Origin: Sphingopyxis sp. PAMC25046
GTDB taxonomy: Bacteria; Pseudomonadota; Alphaproteobacteria; Sphingomonadales; Sphingomonadaceae
DNA: 64,000 nucleotides
Direction: 5' to 3'
Assembly (NCBI RefSeq): GCF_004795895.1
Contig: NZ_CP039250.1
Span: 496,001-560,000, forward strand
Part shown: positions 45,043 to 54,889 of the stretch, piece after piece
Layout: each line of letters starts with the position of its first letter
Numbering within the stretch: position 1 is the stretch's first letter
Made by a program: the position numbers and the translations under genes
The notes under the pieces: model-generated
Database searches by the model: none
What the model was told of the DNA's origin: nothing
The model's input: only the letters and a program-made list of their open reading frames with translations

Positions 45043-45324
45043 CTATCGGCTCGTCGCAATTGCGATCAGCTTGATGCGCGCGGTTTCGCCGCGAAGCAGC
45101 GTCAAATCGCGCCGAGGGCAGCCGAGCGCGGCGGCGAGAATGCGCAGAACCGCTCCGTTCGCGGCGCCGTCAGCGGGTGGGGATGTGACGCGGATCTGCA
45201 CGGCGTCGCTCTCAATCCGGATCTCGTCACGCCGCGCGCCGGGCGTTACCCGCACCTCGATCCGCCCCGGCGCGGCGAGCGCGCGAAGCGCCTCGGTCAG
45301 CGCCGGGTCGGGCCGGTATTTCAA
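45043..45324 (-). CDS. DUF167 / YggU-family protein
   Basis: A 93-residue protein. I start it at TTG 45324 (read as MKYRPDPAL), which overlaps the quinone-reductase stop by four bases; the frame runs further upstream but without family similarity. Core: RIEVRVTPGARRDEI, VQIRVTSPPADGAANGAVLRILAAAL and TLLRGETARIK, the small YggU fold of unknown biochemical role. Coupled to the gene upstream. Confidence 0.85.
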   Translation of the reverse strand: MKYRPDPALTEALRALAAPGRIEVRVTPGARRDEIRIESDAVQIRVTSPPADGAANGAVLRILAAALGCPRRDLTLLRGETARIKLIAIATSR

Positions 45325-46316
45325 ACGGTGACGACCAGCTTGCCGACCGCGGTGCGGTCGCCAAGCTTGGCGATCGCCTTGCCGCCGTCTTCGAGACGGA
45401 AGCTTTCGGTGACGCGCGGGCTGATCTTGCCCTGCTCCCACAGCTGGAACAGCCGTGCGATATTGGCGCGGTTACGCGCGGGCTCACGCGCCACAAACGC
45501 GCCCCAGAAGACACCCGCGACGTCGCAGCTCTTGAGCAGGGTCAGGTTGAGCGGCAGGCGCGGAATGCCGGCGGGGAAGCCGACGACGAGATAGCGGCCC
45601 TCCCACGCGATCGAGCGCAGCGCGGGCTCGGCATAATCACCGCCGACCGCGTCATAAACGAGGTTCGCTCCGTTCGGACCGACGGCTTCCTTGAACTTGT
45701 TCGCGAGTTCCTTCGACTGGTCCTTGTCGAACGGCTGGCGGCCGTAGACGACCACCTCGTCGGCGCCGGCAGCCCGAGCAATCCCGGCCTTTTCTTCGCT
45801 CGACACACCTGCGACGACGCGCGCGCCGAACGCCTTGCCCAGCTCGACCGCGGCGATTCCGACCCCGCCCGATGCGCCGAGCACGAGCAGGGTATCGCCT
45901 TCCTTGATATGGCCGCGATCGACAAGCGCGTGAATGCTGGTGCCATAGGTCATCAGCAGCGACGCACCCTCGGCGAAGTCGTGACTTTCGGGAAGGTGAT
46001 AGACATTGTGGACGCCGACCGCGACCGCTTCGGACATGCCGCCGTTGCCGCAGCCCGCGATCACGCGGTCGCCGACCTTGAATTCGGTCACACCCTCGCC
46101 GACTTCGGCGACGAGCCCCGCGACCTCGCCGCCGGGCGCGAAGGGACGTTCGGGTCGGAACTGATATTTATCCTCGATGATGAGCACGTCGGGGAAGTTG
46201 ACCGCGCAAGCCTTCACGTCGATCACGATCTGGCCCTTGCCCGCGGTCGGGCGCGGCAGCTCGCCCAGCTGGAGCGTTTCGGGGCCGCCGGTTGCGGTCG
46301 ACAAGAGAGCCTTCAT
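45321..46316 (-). CDS. NADPH:quinone oxidoreductase-family protein (zinc-less MDR)
   Basis: A 331-residue medium-chain reductase starting at the second of two ATGs, 46316, because AGAGGAGA is six bases before it but only three before 46319. It has the GroES-like N-terminal part (FPDVLIIEDKYQFRPERPFAPGGEVAG) and a Rossmann domain with LGASGGVGIAAVELGKAFG. No zinc-binding Cys/His set is seen. Likely reduces quinones or enals with NADPH. It sits 31 bases after leuD on the same strand. Confidence 0.88.
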   Translation of the reverse strand: MKALLSTATGGPETLQLGELPRPTAGKGQIVIDVKACAVNFPDVLIIEDKYQFRPERPFAPGGEVAGLVAEVGEGVTEFKVGDRVIAGCGNGGMSEAVAVGVHNVYHLPESHDFAEGASLLMTYGTSIHALVDRGHIKEGDTLLVLGASGGVGIAAVELGKAFGARVVAGVSSEEKAGIARAAGADEVVVYGRQPFDKDQSKELANKFKEAVGPNGANLVYDAVGGDYAEPALRSIAWEGRYLVVGFPAGIPRLPLNLTLLKSCDVAGVFWGAFVAREPARNRANIARLFQLWEQGKISPRVTESFRLEDGGKAIAKLGDRTAVGKLVVTV

Positions 46317-46347
46317 CATCTTCTCCTCTTATGGTGTTTGTTGAGCC

Positions 46348-46938
46348 TTATGTTACGGGCCGCATCCACGGCCGGTCGGCGTCGAGTTTGGCCTCGTAGG
46401 CCCCGATCGCGGCGTCGCTTTTCTCAGTGAGCGAAATCTCGTCGAGCCCTTCGAGCAGGCACATCTTGCGGAACGGGTCGATCTCGAAATTGAAGCGGTC
46501 CTGATACTGCGTCGTCACGGTCTGATGCTCGAGGTCGACGAACACCGGATCGGTTATCGCGACCTCCATCAGCCGGTCGATCGCGGCCTGCGGCAGCACG
46601 ACCGGCAAAATGCCGTTCTTGACCGCATTGCCCGAGAAGATGTCCGAATAGGAGGGCGCGATGACGACGCGAATGCCAAGGTCGCCGAGCGCCCACGCGG
46701 CATGTTCGCGGCTCGACCCGCAGCCGAAATTGTCACCCGCGATCAGGATCGGCGCGCCCTTATACTCTGCACTATCGAACAGATTGTCCGGGTCCTTGCG
46801 GATCGCCTCGAACGCGCCGCGTCCCATCCCCTCGCGCGTCGTGGTCTTGAGCCAATGCGCCGGGATGATCACGTCGGTGTCGACATTCTTGAGCCCGAAC
46901 GGGATCGCGCGGCCTTCCACCTTGTCGAGCGGTGTCAT
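46348..46938 (-). CDS. leuD: 3-isopropylmalate dehydratase small subunit
   Basis: A 196-residue aconitase-swivel protein. Start at ATG 46938 ([24 protein letters not shown]), overlapping the leuC stop by ATGA. Signatures: [38 protein letters not shown]. With LeuC it isomerises 2-isopropylmalate to 3-isopropylmalate in leucine synthesis. The enclosing longer frame belongs to a shadow of leuC. Confidence 0.96.
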   Translation of the reverse strand: MTPLDKVEGRAIPFGLKNVDTDVIIPAHWLKTTTREGMGRGAFEAIRKDPDNLFDSAEYKGAPILIAGDNFGCGSSREHAAWALGDLGIRVVIAPSYSDIFSGNAVKNGILPVVLPQAAIDRLMEVAITDPVFVDLEHQTVTTQYQDRFNFEIDPFRKMCLLEGLDEISLTEKSDAAIGAYEAKLDADRPWMRPVT

Positions 46939-48374
46939 GCCATCAGCTCCCTGACGTCGGTGAGCTTGCCCGTCACCGCCGCCGCTGCCGCCATCGCGGG
47001 ACTGACGAGGTGGGTGCGCGCTCCCGGACCCTGGCGGCCAACGAAATTGCGGTTGCTCGTCGAGGCGCAGCGTTCGCCCGCGGGCACCTTGTCGGGGTTC
47101 ATCGCAAGGCACGCCGAACAGCCCGGCTCGCGCCATTCGAGCCCCGCGTCGGTGAAGATGCGGTCGAGTCCCTCGGCCTCGGCCTGTGCCTTCACGAGGC
47201 CCGACCCCGGAACGACGATCGCCCATTTGACATTGCCGGCCTTGTGGCGGCCCTTGATCACCGCCGCGGCGGCGCGCAAATCCTCGATACGGCTGTTGGT
47301 ACAACTGCCGATGAAGATATTCTCGATCGCGACGTCCTGCATCGGAGTGCCGGGCTCCAACCCCATATAGGCAAGGCTCTTGGCGGCCGCGGTCTGCTTC
47401 GACGGGTCGGCGAAGCTTTCGGGCGCGGGAACCACGCCGGTGATTGGCACGACATCCTCGGGGCTGGTGCCCCAGGTCACGCTCGGCGCGATGTCGGCGG
47501 CGTCGATGACGACACTCTTGGCATAGGTCGCCCCCGGATCGGTCGCGAGGCTCTTCCAATATGCGACTGCCGCCTCCCAGTCGGCACCCTTCGGCGCATA
47601 GGGGCGGCCCTTGAGGTACGCGAACGTCGTCTCGTCGGGCGCGATCAGCCCGGCGCGCGCGCCGCCCTCGATCGCCATGTTGCTGACGGTCAGGCGACCC
47701 TCGATGCTGAGCGCGCGGATCGCGCTGCCGGTATATTCGATGACATGGCCGGTGCCTCCCGCCGCGCCGATGACGCCGGTGATGTGGAGGATGATGTCCT
47801 TTGCCGACACGCCGGGGCCGACCTCGCCCTCGACACGTATTTCCATCGTTTTGGCGGGCTGCAGCAACAGCGTCTGCGTCGCCAGCACATGTTCGACCTC
47901 GCTCGTCCCGATGCCGAAGGCGAGTGCGCCGATACCACCGTGGCACGCCGTGTGACTGTCGCCGCAGACGATCGTCGTGCCAGGCAGCGAGAATCCCTGC
48001 TCGGGTCCGACGACATGGACGATGCCCTGCTCGGGCGCGACCGCGTCGATATAGCGGATGCCGAATTCTGGGGCGTTCTTTTCCAGCGCCGCCAATTGTG
48101 CGGCGCTTTCGGGGTCGGCGATCGGCAGCTTGTTGCCCGCCGCGTCGAGTCGCGGCGTCGTCGGCACGTTATGATCGGGCACCGCGAGCGTCAGGTCGGG
48201 GCGGCGCACCGTGCGGCCGTTCGCGCGAAGCCCGGCGAACGCCTGAGGGCTGGTGACTTCATGGACGAGGTGGCGGTCGATGAAGATCAGACAGGTACCG
48301 TCGGGGCGCTGTTCAACGACATGCGCGTCCCAGATTTTCTCATAAAGGGTGCGGGGCCGAGTCATGCGGTCCAC
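46935..48374 (-). CDS. leuC: 3-isopropylmalate dehydratase large subunit
   Basis: A 479-residue aconitase-family protein. Cluster cysteines lie in [13 protein letters not shown] and [13 protein letters not shown]; further marks are [29 protein letters not shown] and [20 protein letters not shown] [14 protein letters not shown]. It carries the [4Fe-4S] centre. It starts at ATG 48374, about 67 bases from the repeat pair that separates it from divergent crtZ. Confidence 0.97.
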   Translation of the reverse strand: MDRMTRPRTLYEKIWDAHVVEQRPDGTCLIFIDRHLVHEVTSPQAFAGLRANGRTVRRPDLTLAVPDHNVPTTPRLDAAGNKLPIADPESAAQLAALEKNAPEFGIRYIDAVAPEQGIVHVVGPEQGFSLPGTTIVCGDSHTACHGGIGALAFGIGTSEVEHVLATQTLLLQPAKTMEIRVEGEVGPGVSAKDIILHITGVIGAAGGTGHVIEYTGSAIRALSIEGRLTVSNMAIEGGARAGLIAPDETTFAYLKGRPYAPKGADWEAAVAYWKSLATDPGATYAKSVVIDAADIAPSVTWGTSPEDVVPITGVVPAPESFADPSKQTAAAKSLAYMGLEPGTPMQDVAIENIFIGSCTNSRIEDLRAAAAVIKGRHKAGNVKWAIVVPGSGLVKAQAEAEGLDRIFTDAGLEWREPGCSACLAMNPDKVPAGERCASTSNRNFVGRQGPGARTHLVSPAMAAAAAVTGKLTDVRELMA

Positions 48375-48441
48375 TTACGCCAGTCGCATAACAATGCAAG
48401 CGAGTGGCGATCGAAAACGCAATTTTCGGTCGTCGAAAAGA

Positions 48442-48529
48442 CGTCGCCCCCGCGAAGGCGGGGGCCGCTGTCGGCAATTGGCTGCAGCGGTTTAGAACGA
48501 CAGCGGCCCCTGCCTTCGCAGGGGCGACG
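48442..48529. repeat. Inverted repeat pair, CGTCGCCCCCGCGAAGGCGG family
   Basis: Two 32-base copies, 48442-48473 and 48498-48529, face each other with a 24-base spacer. Each arm folds on its own into an 8-bp stem with a four-base loop (GCCCCCGC-GAAG-GCGGGGGC). The copies differ at two positions, which are paired partners: C/G in one, T/A in the other, so the hairpin is kept. It lies between the divergent leuC and crtZ. Confidence 0.88.
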
Positions 48530-48550
48530 AGTTGGTCTATAATCCCCCGC

Positions 48551-49069
48551 ATGTCGACGCCCGCTATCCTCGCGCTCATCCTTGCCACCGTCGTGGCGAT
48601 GGAATTCGTCGCCTGGGCGAGCCACAAATATATCATGCACGGCTTCGGCTGGGCGTGGCACCGCGATCACCACGAACCGCACGGGCATATGCTCGAAAAG
48701 AACGATCTATTTGCTGTGTTCGGCGCCGCGATGAGCATCTCGATGTTTGCGCTCGGCAGTCCGATGATCCTCGGGGCGTCGGCGTGGGAACCGGGAACGT
48801 GGATCGGGCTCGGCATCCTCCTCTACGGCATCATCTATACGCTCGTGCACGACGGACTCGTCCACCAGCGCTATTTCCGCTGGGTGCCGCGCCGCGGCTA
48901 TGCGAAGCGGCTCGTGCAGGCGCACAAGCTCCACCATGCGACGCTCGGCAAGGAAGGGGGGGTGAGTTTCGGCTTCGTCTTCGCGCGCGATCCGGCGAAG
49001 CTCAAGGCCGAACTCAAGGCCCAGCGTGAAGCGGGGATTGCCGTGGTGCGCGAGGCGCTCGCCGATTAA
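48551..49069 (+). CDS. crtZ: Beta-carotene hydroxylase (CrtZ type)
   Basis: A 172-residue integral-membrane di-iron hydroxylase with the four histidine groups HKYIMH, HRDHH, HDGLVH and HKLHH spread between hydrophobic helices. It adds 3-hydroxyl groups to beta-carotene rings, giving zeaxanthin-type pigments, as expected of pigmented sphingomonads. Start at ATG 48551; a longer frame would run through the repeat. No other carotenoid genes are in the window. It overlaps the convergent GST gene by four bases. Confidence 0.9.
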   Translation: MSTPAILALILATVVAMEFVAWASHKYIMHGFGWAWHRDHHEPHGHMLEKNDLFAVFGAAMSISMFALGSPMILGASAWEPGTWIGLGILLYGIIYTLVHDGLVHQRYFRWVPRRGYAKRLVQAHKLHHATLGKEGGVSFGFVFARDPAKLKAELKAQREAGIAVVREALAD

Positions 49070-49746
49070 GCGGTGCGATAGTCGGCGGTGATCGCGCCGG
49101 CCGCCATCAACTCCGCTTCGTGGCTTTCCTCACGCCAGCTTTCGGCCAGCGCCTGCCGTTCCCAGTCCTGCATCGCCGGGTGCGCTAGCATATGGGCGAC
49201 CCACGCCTGCCCGGCGCCGACGTCGAGGCCATAGGTGCGGATGCGGAAGGCGACAGGCGCAAAGAAGGCATCGGCAGCGGTGAAGCGATCGCCCGCGAGA
49301 TACGGCCCGCCGAACCGTGATAGCCCTTCGGCGAACAGCTCGCGGATACGCGCGATGTCGAGCCGGAGCGCGCCCGACGGCGGCTTCGGGGTCACCCGCA
49401 CCCCGACATTCATCGTGCAATCGTTCCGCAGCGCCGAAAAACCGCTGTGCATTTCGGCGACGGCGCACTGCGCCCAGGCCCGCGCGTCGGGATCGGCCGG
49501 CCATACGCCGTCGTGACGGTCGGCGAGATAGAGTGCGATCCCCAGCGAATCGTACACCGTGCGGCCTTCGTCGAGCAGCGCGGGCACCTGCCCGGTCGGC
49601 GAAAAGCTTCGGAATTCGTCATAGTTGACCGGATTGGTGAAGGGTTCGATCTGGTCCTCGAAGGGGATGGAAAGGCCCTTCATCAGCATCCACGGGCGGA
49701 GCGACCAGCTCGAATAATTGCGGTTGGCGGTGATCAGCACATACAT
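49066..49746 (-). CDS. Glutathione S-transferase family protein
   Basis: A 226-residue GST. The thioredoxin-like N-terminal domain (MYVLITANRNYSSWSLRPWMLMKG) has the active-site Ser/Tyr region, and FSPTGQVPALLDEG with SLGIALYLADRH form the glutathione site. The C-terminal helical domain includes YLAGDRFTAADAFFAP. The substrate is unknown. Its start overlaps the end of the epimerase gene by 13 bases. Confidence 0.88.
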   Translation of the reverse strand: MYVLITANRNYSSWSLRPWMLMKGLSIPFEDQIEPFTNPVNYDEFRSFSPTGQVPALLDEGRTVYDSLGIALYLADRHDGVWPADPDARAWAQCAVAEMHSGFSALRNDCTMNVGVRVTPKPPSGALRLDIARIRELFAEGLSRFGGPYLAGDRFTAADAFFAPVAFRIRTYGLDVGAGQAWVAHMLAHPAMQDWERQALAESWREESHEAELMAAGAITADYRTA

Positions 49747-50711
49747 GCGTCGCGCTCCTGTGCGATGATGGGAGAGGTGTAATCGGGGTCGTGTGCGAAG
49801 GGCAGCGGCGTCCGGTTGCGAAGCGCCGCGAGCACGCTGCCGAAGTCGGTCCGCGCGCGCCAGCCGAAGCGGCGTTCGGCGCCCGACGGGTCATAGACGC
49901 GGTCGATGCTCTCGGGGAGCATCCAGCCTTCGGCGGCGTAGAGTTCGGCGGCGTCGGGATGATGGCGCGCGATCACCGCACGCGCGTCGCGGGCAAGTTC
50001 CTCAGCCTCCTCGCGCGCGAAGGGGGGCGGGGCGGAGAGGATGAAGGTGTCGCAGCCGATCGCCGGTGCGGCCTCGAGCGCGGCGAGATGCGCGGCGGCG
50101 GCATCCTCGACCGTCAGGCGGCGATGAAGCAGCTCGTTGGCCTTGAGGTTCGGGCCGCTCGGTACCGCATGCGTATCGTCATCTTCGGGGAAGAAACGCC
50201 CGGTGCGCAATATCGCGACGTTGATCCCTTGCTCGCGGTGAACGAGTTTGCAGGCCTGCTCCGCCGCGAGCTTGGTGATGCCATAGATGTTGCGCGGTTC
50301 GATCGGACCGAAATCCTCATCCATCCACCACGCGCCCGCTTGGCCCGCGCCCGCGCGGACGTCGGCGCGCACCATCAGCGAGGTAGTCGACGTGAAGAGG
50401 AAGCGGTCGTTGCCCGCCGCGACGGCGGCCTCGATCAGGTTCAGCGTGCCGGTAACATTGACGTCGACGAACGCCTGCCGTGGATAGCGGACGATGTCGG
50501 GCTTGTGCAGCGCGCCGCCATGAATGATGGCCTCGATCCCATGCTCACCCATCGTGCGCTCGATGAGCGCGCGGTCGGCGACGGTGCCGATCACCTCGGT
50601 ATACGTGCCGGGGACAATATCGAACCCGACGACCTTATGACCGTTTTCAGCGAGCAAAGGAGCCAGATAGCGCCCGAGCCAGCCCGACGATCCGGTCAGC
50701 AGCACGCGCAT
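49734..50711 (-). CDS. NAD-dependent epimerase/dehydratase family protein
   Basis: A 325-residue extended-SDR enzyme; start at ATG 50711 (MRVLLTGSSGWLGRYLAPLLAENG) with GGGAGGAGA before it, rather than the longer Arg-rich frame. The nucleotide motif is TGSSGWLG and the catalytic YGITKLAAE supplies Tyr and Lys. It probably reduces or epimerises a nucleotide sugar or related carbonyl. It ends in the GST gene. Confidence 0.87.
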   Translation of the reverse strand: MRVLLTGSSGWLGRYLAPLLAENGHKVVGFDIVPGTYTEVIGTVADRALIERTMGEHGIEAIIHGGALHKPDIVRYPRQAFVDVNVTGTLNLIEAAVAAGNDRFLFTSTTSLMVRADVRAGAGQAGAWWMDEDFGPIEPRNIYGITKLAAEQACKLVHREQGINVAILRTGRFFPEDDDTHAVPSGPNLKANELLHRRLTVEDAAAAHLAALEAAPAIGCDTFILSAPPPFAREEAEELARDARAVIARHHPDAAELYAAEGWMLPESIDRVYDPSGAERRFGWRARTDFGSVLAALRNRTPLPFAHDPDYTSPIIAQERDACMC

Positions 50712-50779
50712 CGATGATTCTCCTCCCGGTCGTGGTCGCGCGCCTGATACACAGGCGATGGACGCCGGAGCAAGGAGCC

Positions 50780-52060
50780 TTATCCCTTCGGGGGTTCGAC
50801 GATCGCTTTGGCGGCGGTGCGGGCGCTCGTCACCGGAGGCAGTTCGCCAAGGTCGAGCCAGCCCGCGTCGTCGCGCTGATGATAGCTGTCGATCGCGGCG
50901 AAGGGGATGCGGAAGGGAAATCCCCAGTCGCTGTTCCACATCGCGACGACGCCGGTGCGCGTCGCCGGTTCGAAAATCATCGTCGCGCGATAGCCCTCGA
51001 CCGCCCCCGAATGACCTTCGAGCCGGCGCCCGGCATAAGTGAAGCTTCGCCAGCCGAGACCATAGGATGCGTCACTGGTGGCCTGACGCAACGGTCCGCC
51101 ATAGAGCCGCCCCGTGTCGACGCGGGGGCGATGGGCAAGCTGCAACGCGGGCGCGGGCAGGACATCCGGGCGGCTGCCCATCATTGCCTGCATCCATGTC
51201 GCGAAATCGACGATATCGCTTTCGACGCCCGCGGCGGCGGGAACGCGCCAATAAGCTTCCTTGAGCGGCCGGACATGCGCGCCGCGGTGCGGCTTCGCCC
51301 AATCCTTGGCGCCCGTCAGCCGCGCCATTCCGTAACCCGCGCTGATCATGCCGAGCGGGCGGAAAAACCGGTTCTCGACCACATCGGCGAAAATCTCGTT
51401 CGCGGCCTCGCCCAATATCTCGCTCGCCGCGTCGAAGGCGACATTCTGATAGGTATAGCAAGTGCCGGGGTCGCATTGCAGCGGCGCGGCGCCAAGGCTC
51501 GCGCGCAGCAGGGCGGGATCGCGCCCTTCCTCCAGCTTTTCGTCATAGGCATGCCGGGTCAGGCCGGTGCGCTGCGCCAGCAGGTCGTCGAGCGTGAGGC
51601 GCGCTTCAGCGCCCCCGGGCAAGCGCAGCGACGTGCGCCAAGCGGCGATCGGACGGTCCAGGTCGACGGTGCCGTCGGCGGCGAGCGCGCCCGCCAGCGC
51701 GCCTGCTGCGGTTTTGGAAACTGAGGCCCAGCGGAACAAAGTATGCGGCGTCACAGGCGCGCCGGTTGCAGCGTCGGCGACGCCATAGCTGCGCACGAAG
51801 CTGAGTTTGCCGTCTTCGACCACCGCCACCGCCAGCCCCGCCATTTCGGGCCGCTGCGCCAGGTCGGCGAGTTGCCGGTCGAGCGCGGGATAGTCGATCC
51901 GGCCGCGCCATTCGGCGGGCGTGTCGGGCAGATTTTCGGCGGCCTTGATCGGGATCGGGACGCTGGCAAGGGGTTTGCCGCCGCCGAGGGCATGGATACC
52001 GAACCAGCCGGCCGATCCCAGCGCGGCGACAGCGATTAAAATAGTTACAACGCGCTTCAT
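50780..52060 (-). CDS. Beta-lactamase-fold serine hydrolase
   Basis: A 426-residue protein with an N-terminal signal or anchor (VVTILIAVAALGSAGWF). The class C/DD-peptidase-like active site is SVSK at 113-116, a YQN at about 212 (the YxN element) and HSG (the KTG-like element) at about 350. Such proteins are esterases, D-amino peptidases or penicillin-recognising enzymes; which one is not clear, and resistance should not be assumed. It lies alone, with 78 bases before the next gene. Confidence 0.85.
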   Translation of the reverse strand: MKRVVTILIAVAALGSAGWFGIHALGGGKPLASVPIPIKAAENLPDTPAEWRGRIDYPALDRQLADLAQRPEMAGLAVAVVEDGKLSFVRSYGVADAATGAPVTPHTLFRWASVSKTAAGALAGALAADGTVDLDRPIAAWRTSLRLPGGAEARLTLDDLLAQRTGLTRHAYDEKLEEGRDPALLRASLGAAPLQCDPGTCYTYQNVAFDAASEILGEAANEIFADVVENRFFRPLGMISAGYGMARLTGAKDWAKPHRGAHVRPLKEAYWRVPAAAGVESDIVDFATWMQAMMGSRPDVLPAPALQLAHRPRVDTGRLYGGPLRQATSDASYGLGWRSFTYAGRRLEGHSGAVEGYRATMIFEPATRTGVVAMWNSDWGFPFRIPFAAIDSYHQRDDAGWLDLGELPPVTSARTAAKAIVEPPKG

Positions 52061-52138
52061 GGACTCGAGACTGGATTGCGACCTTTATCAGGCCGCTGTC
52101 ATAGCCCCGACTTGCGCCGCCGTCACCCCCGGCGCGGT

Positions 52139-52588
52139 TCAGGGCGCCAGATGGCGCCAGGCCTTGAGTGTTCCCGCCGCATAAACCGCGCCATAGGCGA
52201 GGACGATCAGCGATGACCAGATCGCGAAACTGTCGCTATGCTGCGGCCGCCAGAAATGAAGCGGCAAGAACAGGAGCGCACGCAGCAGATAGACCGCCGT
52301 GATGACGATCAGTCCTGTCCGCAGCAACGGCAGGCGCGGAAGCGAACCGGCCCCCGAAAAGGCATAGGCCGCCCAGACCAGCAGGACCGTCGCAATCGCC
52401 AGCGTGATAAGCGTAGGCCGCAGTTCACCCCGCGCCGCCGCACGCGCCATGCCTTCGCCCGCCCCGAAGAATCGATACCAGTCGGGCCCGCCAAAGATGC
52501 AGGCGATATGGAGCAGCGCGGCCAGAACCGACAGCCATCCGCCGACGATCAGCCAGATGGAGCCGGGATTGGCCGCGACGTCAGGCAA
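52139..52588 (-). CDS. Small integral membrane protein, hypothetical
   Basis: A 149-residue protein with four hydrophobic segments ([68 protein letters not shown]). It starts at TTG 52588 and overlaps the scoB 3' end by eight bases, so it is the last gene of the sco unit. No known family is evident and no function is proposed. Confidence 0.7.
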   Translation of the reverse strand: MPDVAANPGSIWLIVGGWLSVLAALLHIACIFGGPDWYRFFGAGEGMARAAARGELRPTLITLAIATVLLVWAAYAFSGAGSLPRLPLLRTGLIVITAVYLLRALLFLPLHFWRPQHSDSFAIWSSLIVLAYGAVYAAGTLKAWRHLAP

Positions 52589-53216
52589 GGTAATGTGCCG
52601 TCGTCTTTTCGGCGACTTCTTCGGCCGTAATCCCGGGAGCGAGCTCGATCAGCCGGAACGGGCTGTCATGATCGTCGCGCTTGAATACCGCGAGGTCGGT
52701 GATGATCATGTCGACGACATTCTTGCCGGTCAGCGGCAGCGTGCATGCGGGGATGAATTTGGGGCTTCCGTCCTTTGCGTTGTGTTCCATCACGACGATG
52801 ATCTTCTTGACCCCGGCGACGAGATCCATCGCGCCGCCCATGCCCTTGATCATCTTGCCCGGGATCATCCAGTTCGCGATGTCGCCATTCTCGGCGATCT
52901 CCATCGCGCCGAGGACGGTGAGGTCGATATGCCCGCCGCGGATCATCGCGAAGCTGTCGGCGGAGCTGAAATAGGCCGATTGCGGCAGTTCGCTGATCGT
53001 CTGCTTGCCCGCGTTGATCAGGTCGGGATCCTCTTCGCCCTCATAGGGAAAGGGCCCGATGCCGAGCATGCCGTTTTCCGACTGCAGCGTGACCGTCATC
53101 CCGGCGGGGATATGGTTCGCGACCAAGGTCGGGATGCCGATGCCGAGGTTGACGTAATAGCCATCCTGCAGTTCCTTTGCGGCGCGCGCCGCCATGTCGT
53201 CTCGCGTCCAGGCCAT
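52581..53216 (-). CDS. scoB: 3-oxoacid CoA-transferase subunit B
   Basis: A 211-residue subunit from ATG 53216 ([16 protein letters not shown]). [19 protein letters not shown] and [12 protein letters not shown] supply the CoA-binding loop and the catalytic Glu (in SENG). With ScoA it transfers CoA from succinyl-CoA to acetoacetate, a step in ketone and polyhydroxyalkanoate use. Its start shares one base with the stop of the acid phosphatase gene. Confidence 0.92.
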   Translation of the reverse strand: MAWTRDDMAARAAKELQDGYYVNLGIGIPTLVANHIPAGMTVTLQSENGMLGIGPFPYEGEEDPDLINAGKQTISELPQSAYFSSADSFAMIRGGHIDLTVLGAMEIAENGDIANWMIPGKMIKGMGGAMDLVAGVKKIIVVMEHNAKDGSPKFIPACTLPLTGKNVVDMIITDLAVFKRDDHDSPFRLIELAPGITAEEVAEKTTAHYLA

Positions 53217-54088
53217 TACTCGGGCTCCCATTGCTTGTCGGAGGGGAAGGCATCGTCCCAGCCCAGCTTTTCCCAGGGGCCGTAGACGGGGTTGGGAAAA
53301 AGGAACCAGCCCCTGTCCCATAGATTTTCGGCAGCAGCGCTCGTGGCGAGCGTCATGCGCTGCGCGGCGGGCAGGTCCTTGGCGTTGAACTGCTGGCTGA
53401 AATCGCCGAGCTGGTCCCCGCCGAGGATGATCACGCAATATTTCGACGCGATCGCGGCGCGGCGCCCGTCCTTGCTCGATCCGCCGGCGTCGTCGCCCAT
53501 CAGGAACAGGGTCTCGCCATGCTTGAACTCGCCGAGCCCCGCGGCGCGCAGCGTGTCCTCGCTGCCCTTGGCGTTGGCGGCGCTGCGGTTGGTGTTGGCG
53601 ATGACGGTGATTCCCGCGGCGCGCAGCCTGTTCACCATTTCGACGCTGCCCGGCATCGCGACAGCCTTGCCCGCGCCGGCCTTTTCCCACTGGTCCCAGA
53701 TTTTGGGGTCGAACGCCGTACCCTTCTCGGCGAACCAGCGCATCGGGCCAAGGTTCCAGATCAACGTCTCGTCGGCGTCGAACACTGCGGCGAAAGGCTT
53801 GTCGCCGCACGGCTCGAACGCCGGCGCGTCCATCGTGGCGCCCGGCGCCAGCACAACGCTGTCCTTCGGCCGCTCCTTGATCCGCCACACGCCATAGTCG
53901 GCGATCCGCGCATTGGTCGCGCGCACCGCAACGGCGGCCTCGGGCGAGCCATAGAGATATTGCAGCTGGGCTGCCGGCTTGGCAGCCTCGGAGGGAGCAG
54001 CAGGCGGGACAGGGGCAGGGGCTAATTCTGCCGGCACGCTCGCGCACCCGGCAAGGAGCAGTGTGGCGCCAAGGGCGAGCCCGCGCAT
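53216..54088 (-). CDS. HAD-family acid phosphatase lipoprotein (class C-like, e(P4) family)
   Basis: A 290-residue protein from ATG 54088. The signal ends LLLAGCAS, a lipobox. The HAD subfamily IIIB motif I is [11 protein letters not shown], motif II is VIANTNRS and motif IV is [15 protein letters not shown]. Members remove phosphate from nucleotide monophosphates such as NMN and are outer-membrane lipoproteins. It is inserted exactly between scoA (one base overlap, TGATG) and scoB (one base overlap, TAATG), an unrelated activity in a metabolic operon. Confidence 0.9.
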   Translation of the reverse strand: MRGLALGATLLLAGCASVPAELAPAPVPPAAPSEAAKPAAQLQYLYGSPEAAVAVRATNARIADYGVWRIKERPKDSVVLAPGATMDAPAFEPCGDKPFAAVFDADETLIWNLGPMRWFAEKGTAFDPKIWDQWEKAGAGKAVAMPGSVEMVNRLRAAGITVIANTNRSAANAKGSEDTLRAAGLGEFKHGETLFLMGDDAGGSSKDGRRAAIASKYCVIILGGDQLGDFSQQFNAKDLPAAQRMTLATSAAAENLWDRGWFLFPNPVYGPWEKLGWDDAFPSDKQWEPE

Positions 54089-54798
54089 CACGCCGTCTCG
54101 CGCGGGCGCGTCGTGCGGAATTCGATCTTCTTGTCGTAAGGCGCCCCGAGGACGAGGCGCTTCACATAGATGCCGGGCAAATGAATCGCGTCGGGATCGA
54201 GGCTGCCGACGGGGACAATTTCCTCGACCTCGGCGACGCAGATCTTCGCGGCGGTCGCCATCGGCTGGTTGAAGTTGCGCGCGGTCTTGCGGAAGATGAG
54301 GTTGCCGCTTTCGTCGGCCTTCCACCCCTTGATGATCGCCAGATCGGCGAAGATGCCGCGTTCGAGGATATAATCCTGCCCGTCGAAATTCTTCACTTCC
54401 TTGCCCTCGGCGACGAGCGTGCCGACGCCGGTCTTGGTATAGAAGCCGGGGATGCCCGCGCCGCCGGCGCGGCAGCGTTCGGCGAGCGTCCCCTGCGGGC
54501 AGAATTCGACCTCGAGCTCGCCCGCCAGATATTGCCGCTCGAACTCCTTGTTCTCGCCGACGTAAGACGAGATCATCTTTTTGACCTGCTTGGTGCGGAG
54601 CAGCTTGCCGAGTCCTTCGCCGTCGATCCCCGCGTTGTTGCTGGCGATGGTGAGATCCTTCGTGCCCGCGTCGCGGATCGCGTCGATCAGCCGCTCGGGA
54701 ATGCCGCACAGGCCGAAACCGCCCGCGCAAATCTGCATGCCGTCGAAGAGGAGGCCGTCGAGCGCGGCTGCTGCGTCGGGATATTGCTTGTTCGCCAT
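54088..54798 (-). CDS. scoA: 3-oxoacid CoA-transferase subunit A
   Basis: A 236-residue subunit. The Gly-rich [15 protein letters not shown] and [23 protein letters not shown] match SCOT-type A subunits. It heads the unit scoA, acid phosphatase, scoB, membrane protein. It is divergent from a LysR gene 91 bases away, which probably regulates it. Confidence 0.92.
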   Translation of the reverse strand: MANKQYPDAAAALDGLLFDGMQICAGGFGLCGIPERLIDAIRDAGTKDLTIASNNAGIDGEGLGKLLRTKQVKKMISSYVGENKEFERQYLAGELEVEFCPQGTLAERCRAGGAGIPGFYTKTGVGTLVAEGKEVKNFDGQDYILERGIFADLAIIKGWKADESGNLIFRKTARNFNQPMATAAKICVAEVEEIVPVGSLDPDAIHLPGIYVKRLVLGAPYDKKIEFRTTRPRETA

Positions 54799-54842
54799 GA
54801 GGGGGCCTCCTTGCCGGGATGTCGGGCGCGACCTTGGCGCAT

Positions 54843-54854
54843 TTGATCCATCAA
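54843..54854. promoter_or_regulatory. Candidate LysR operator in the scoA-LysR gap
   Basis: TTGAT-CC-ATCAA, a perfect palindrome, lies in the AT-rich 91-base divergent gap, 45 bases before the scoA start and 35 before the LysR start. LysR regulators usually bind a T-N11-A site placed this way. The protein match is inference. Confidence 0.45.
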
Positions 54855-54889
54855 TTCTAATTGTTCGATTTTTGGATTATACATAGACG

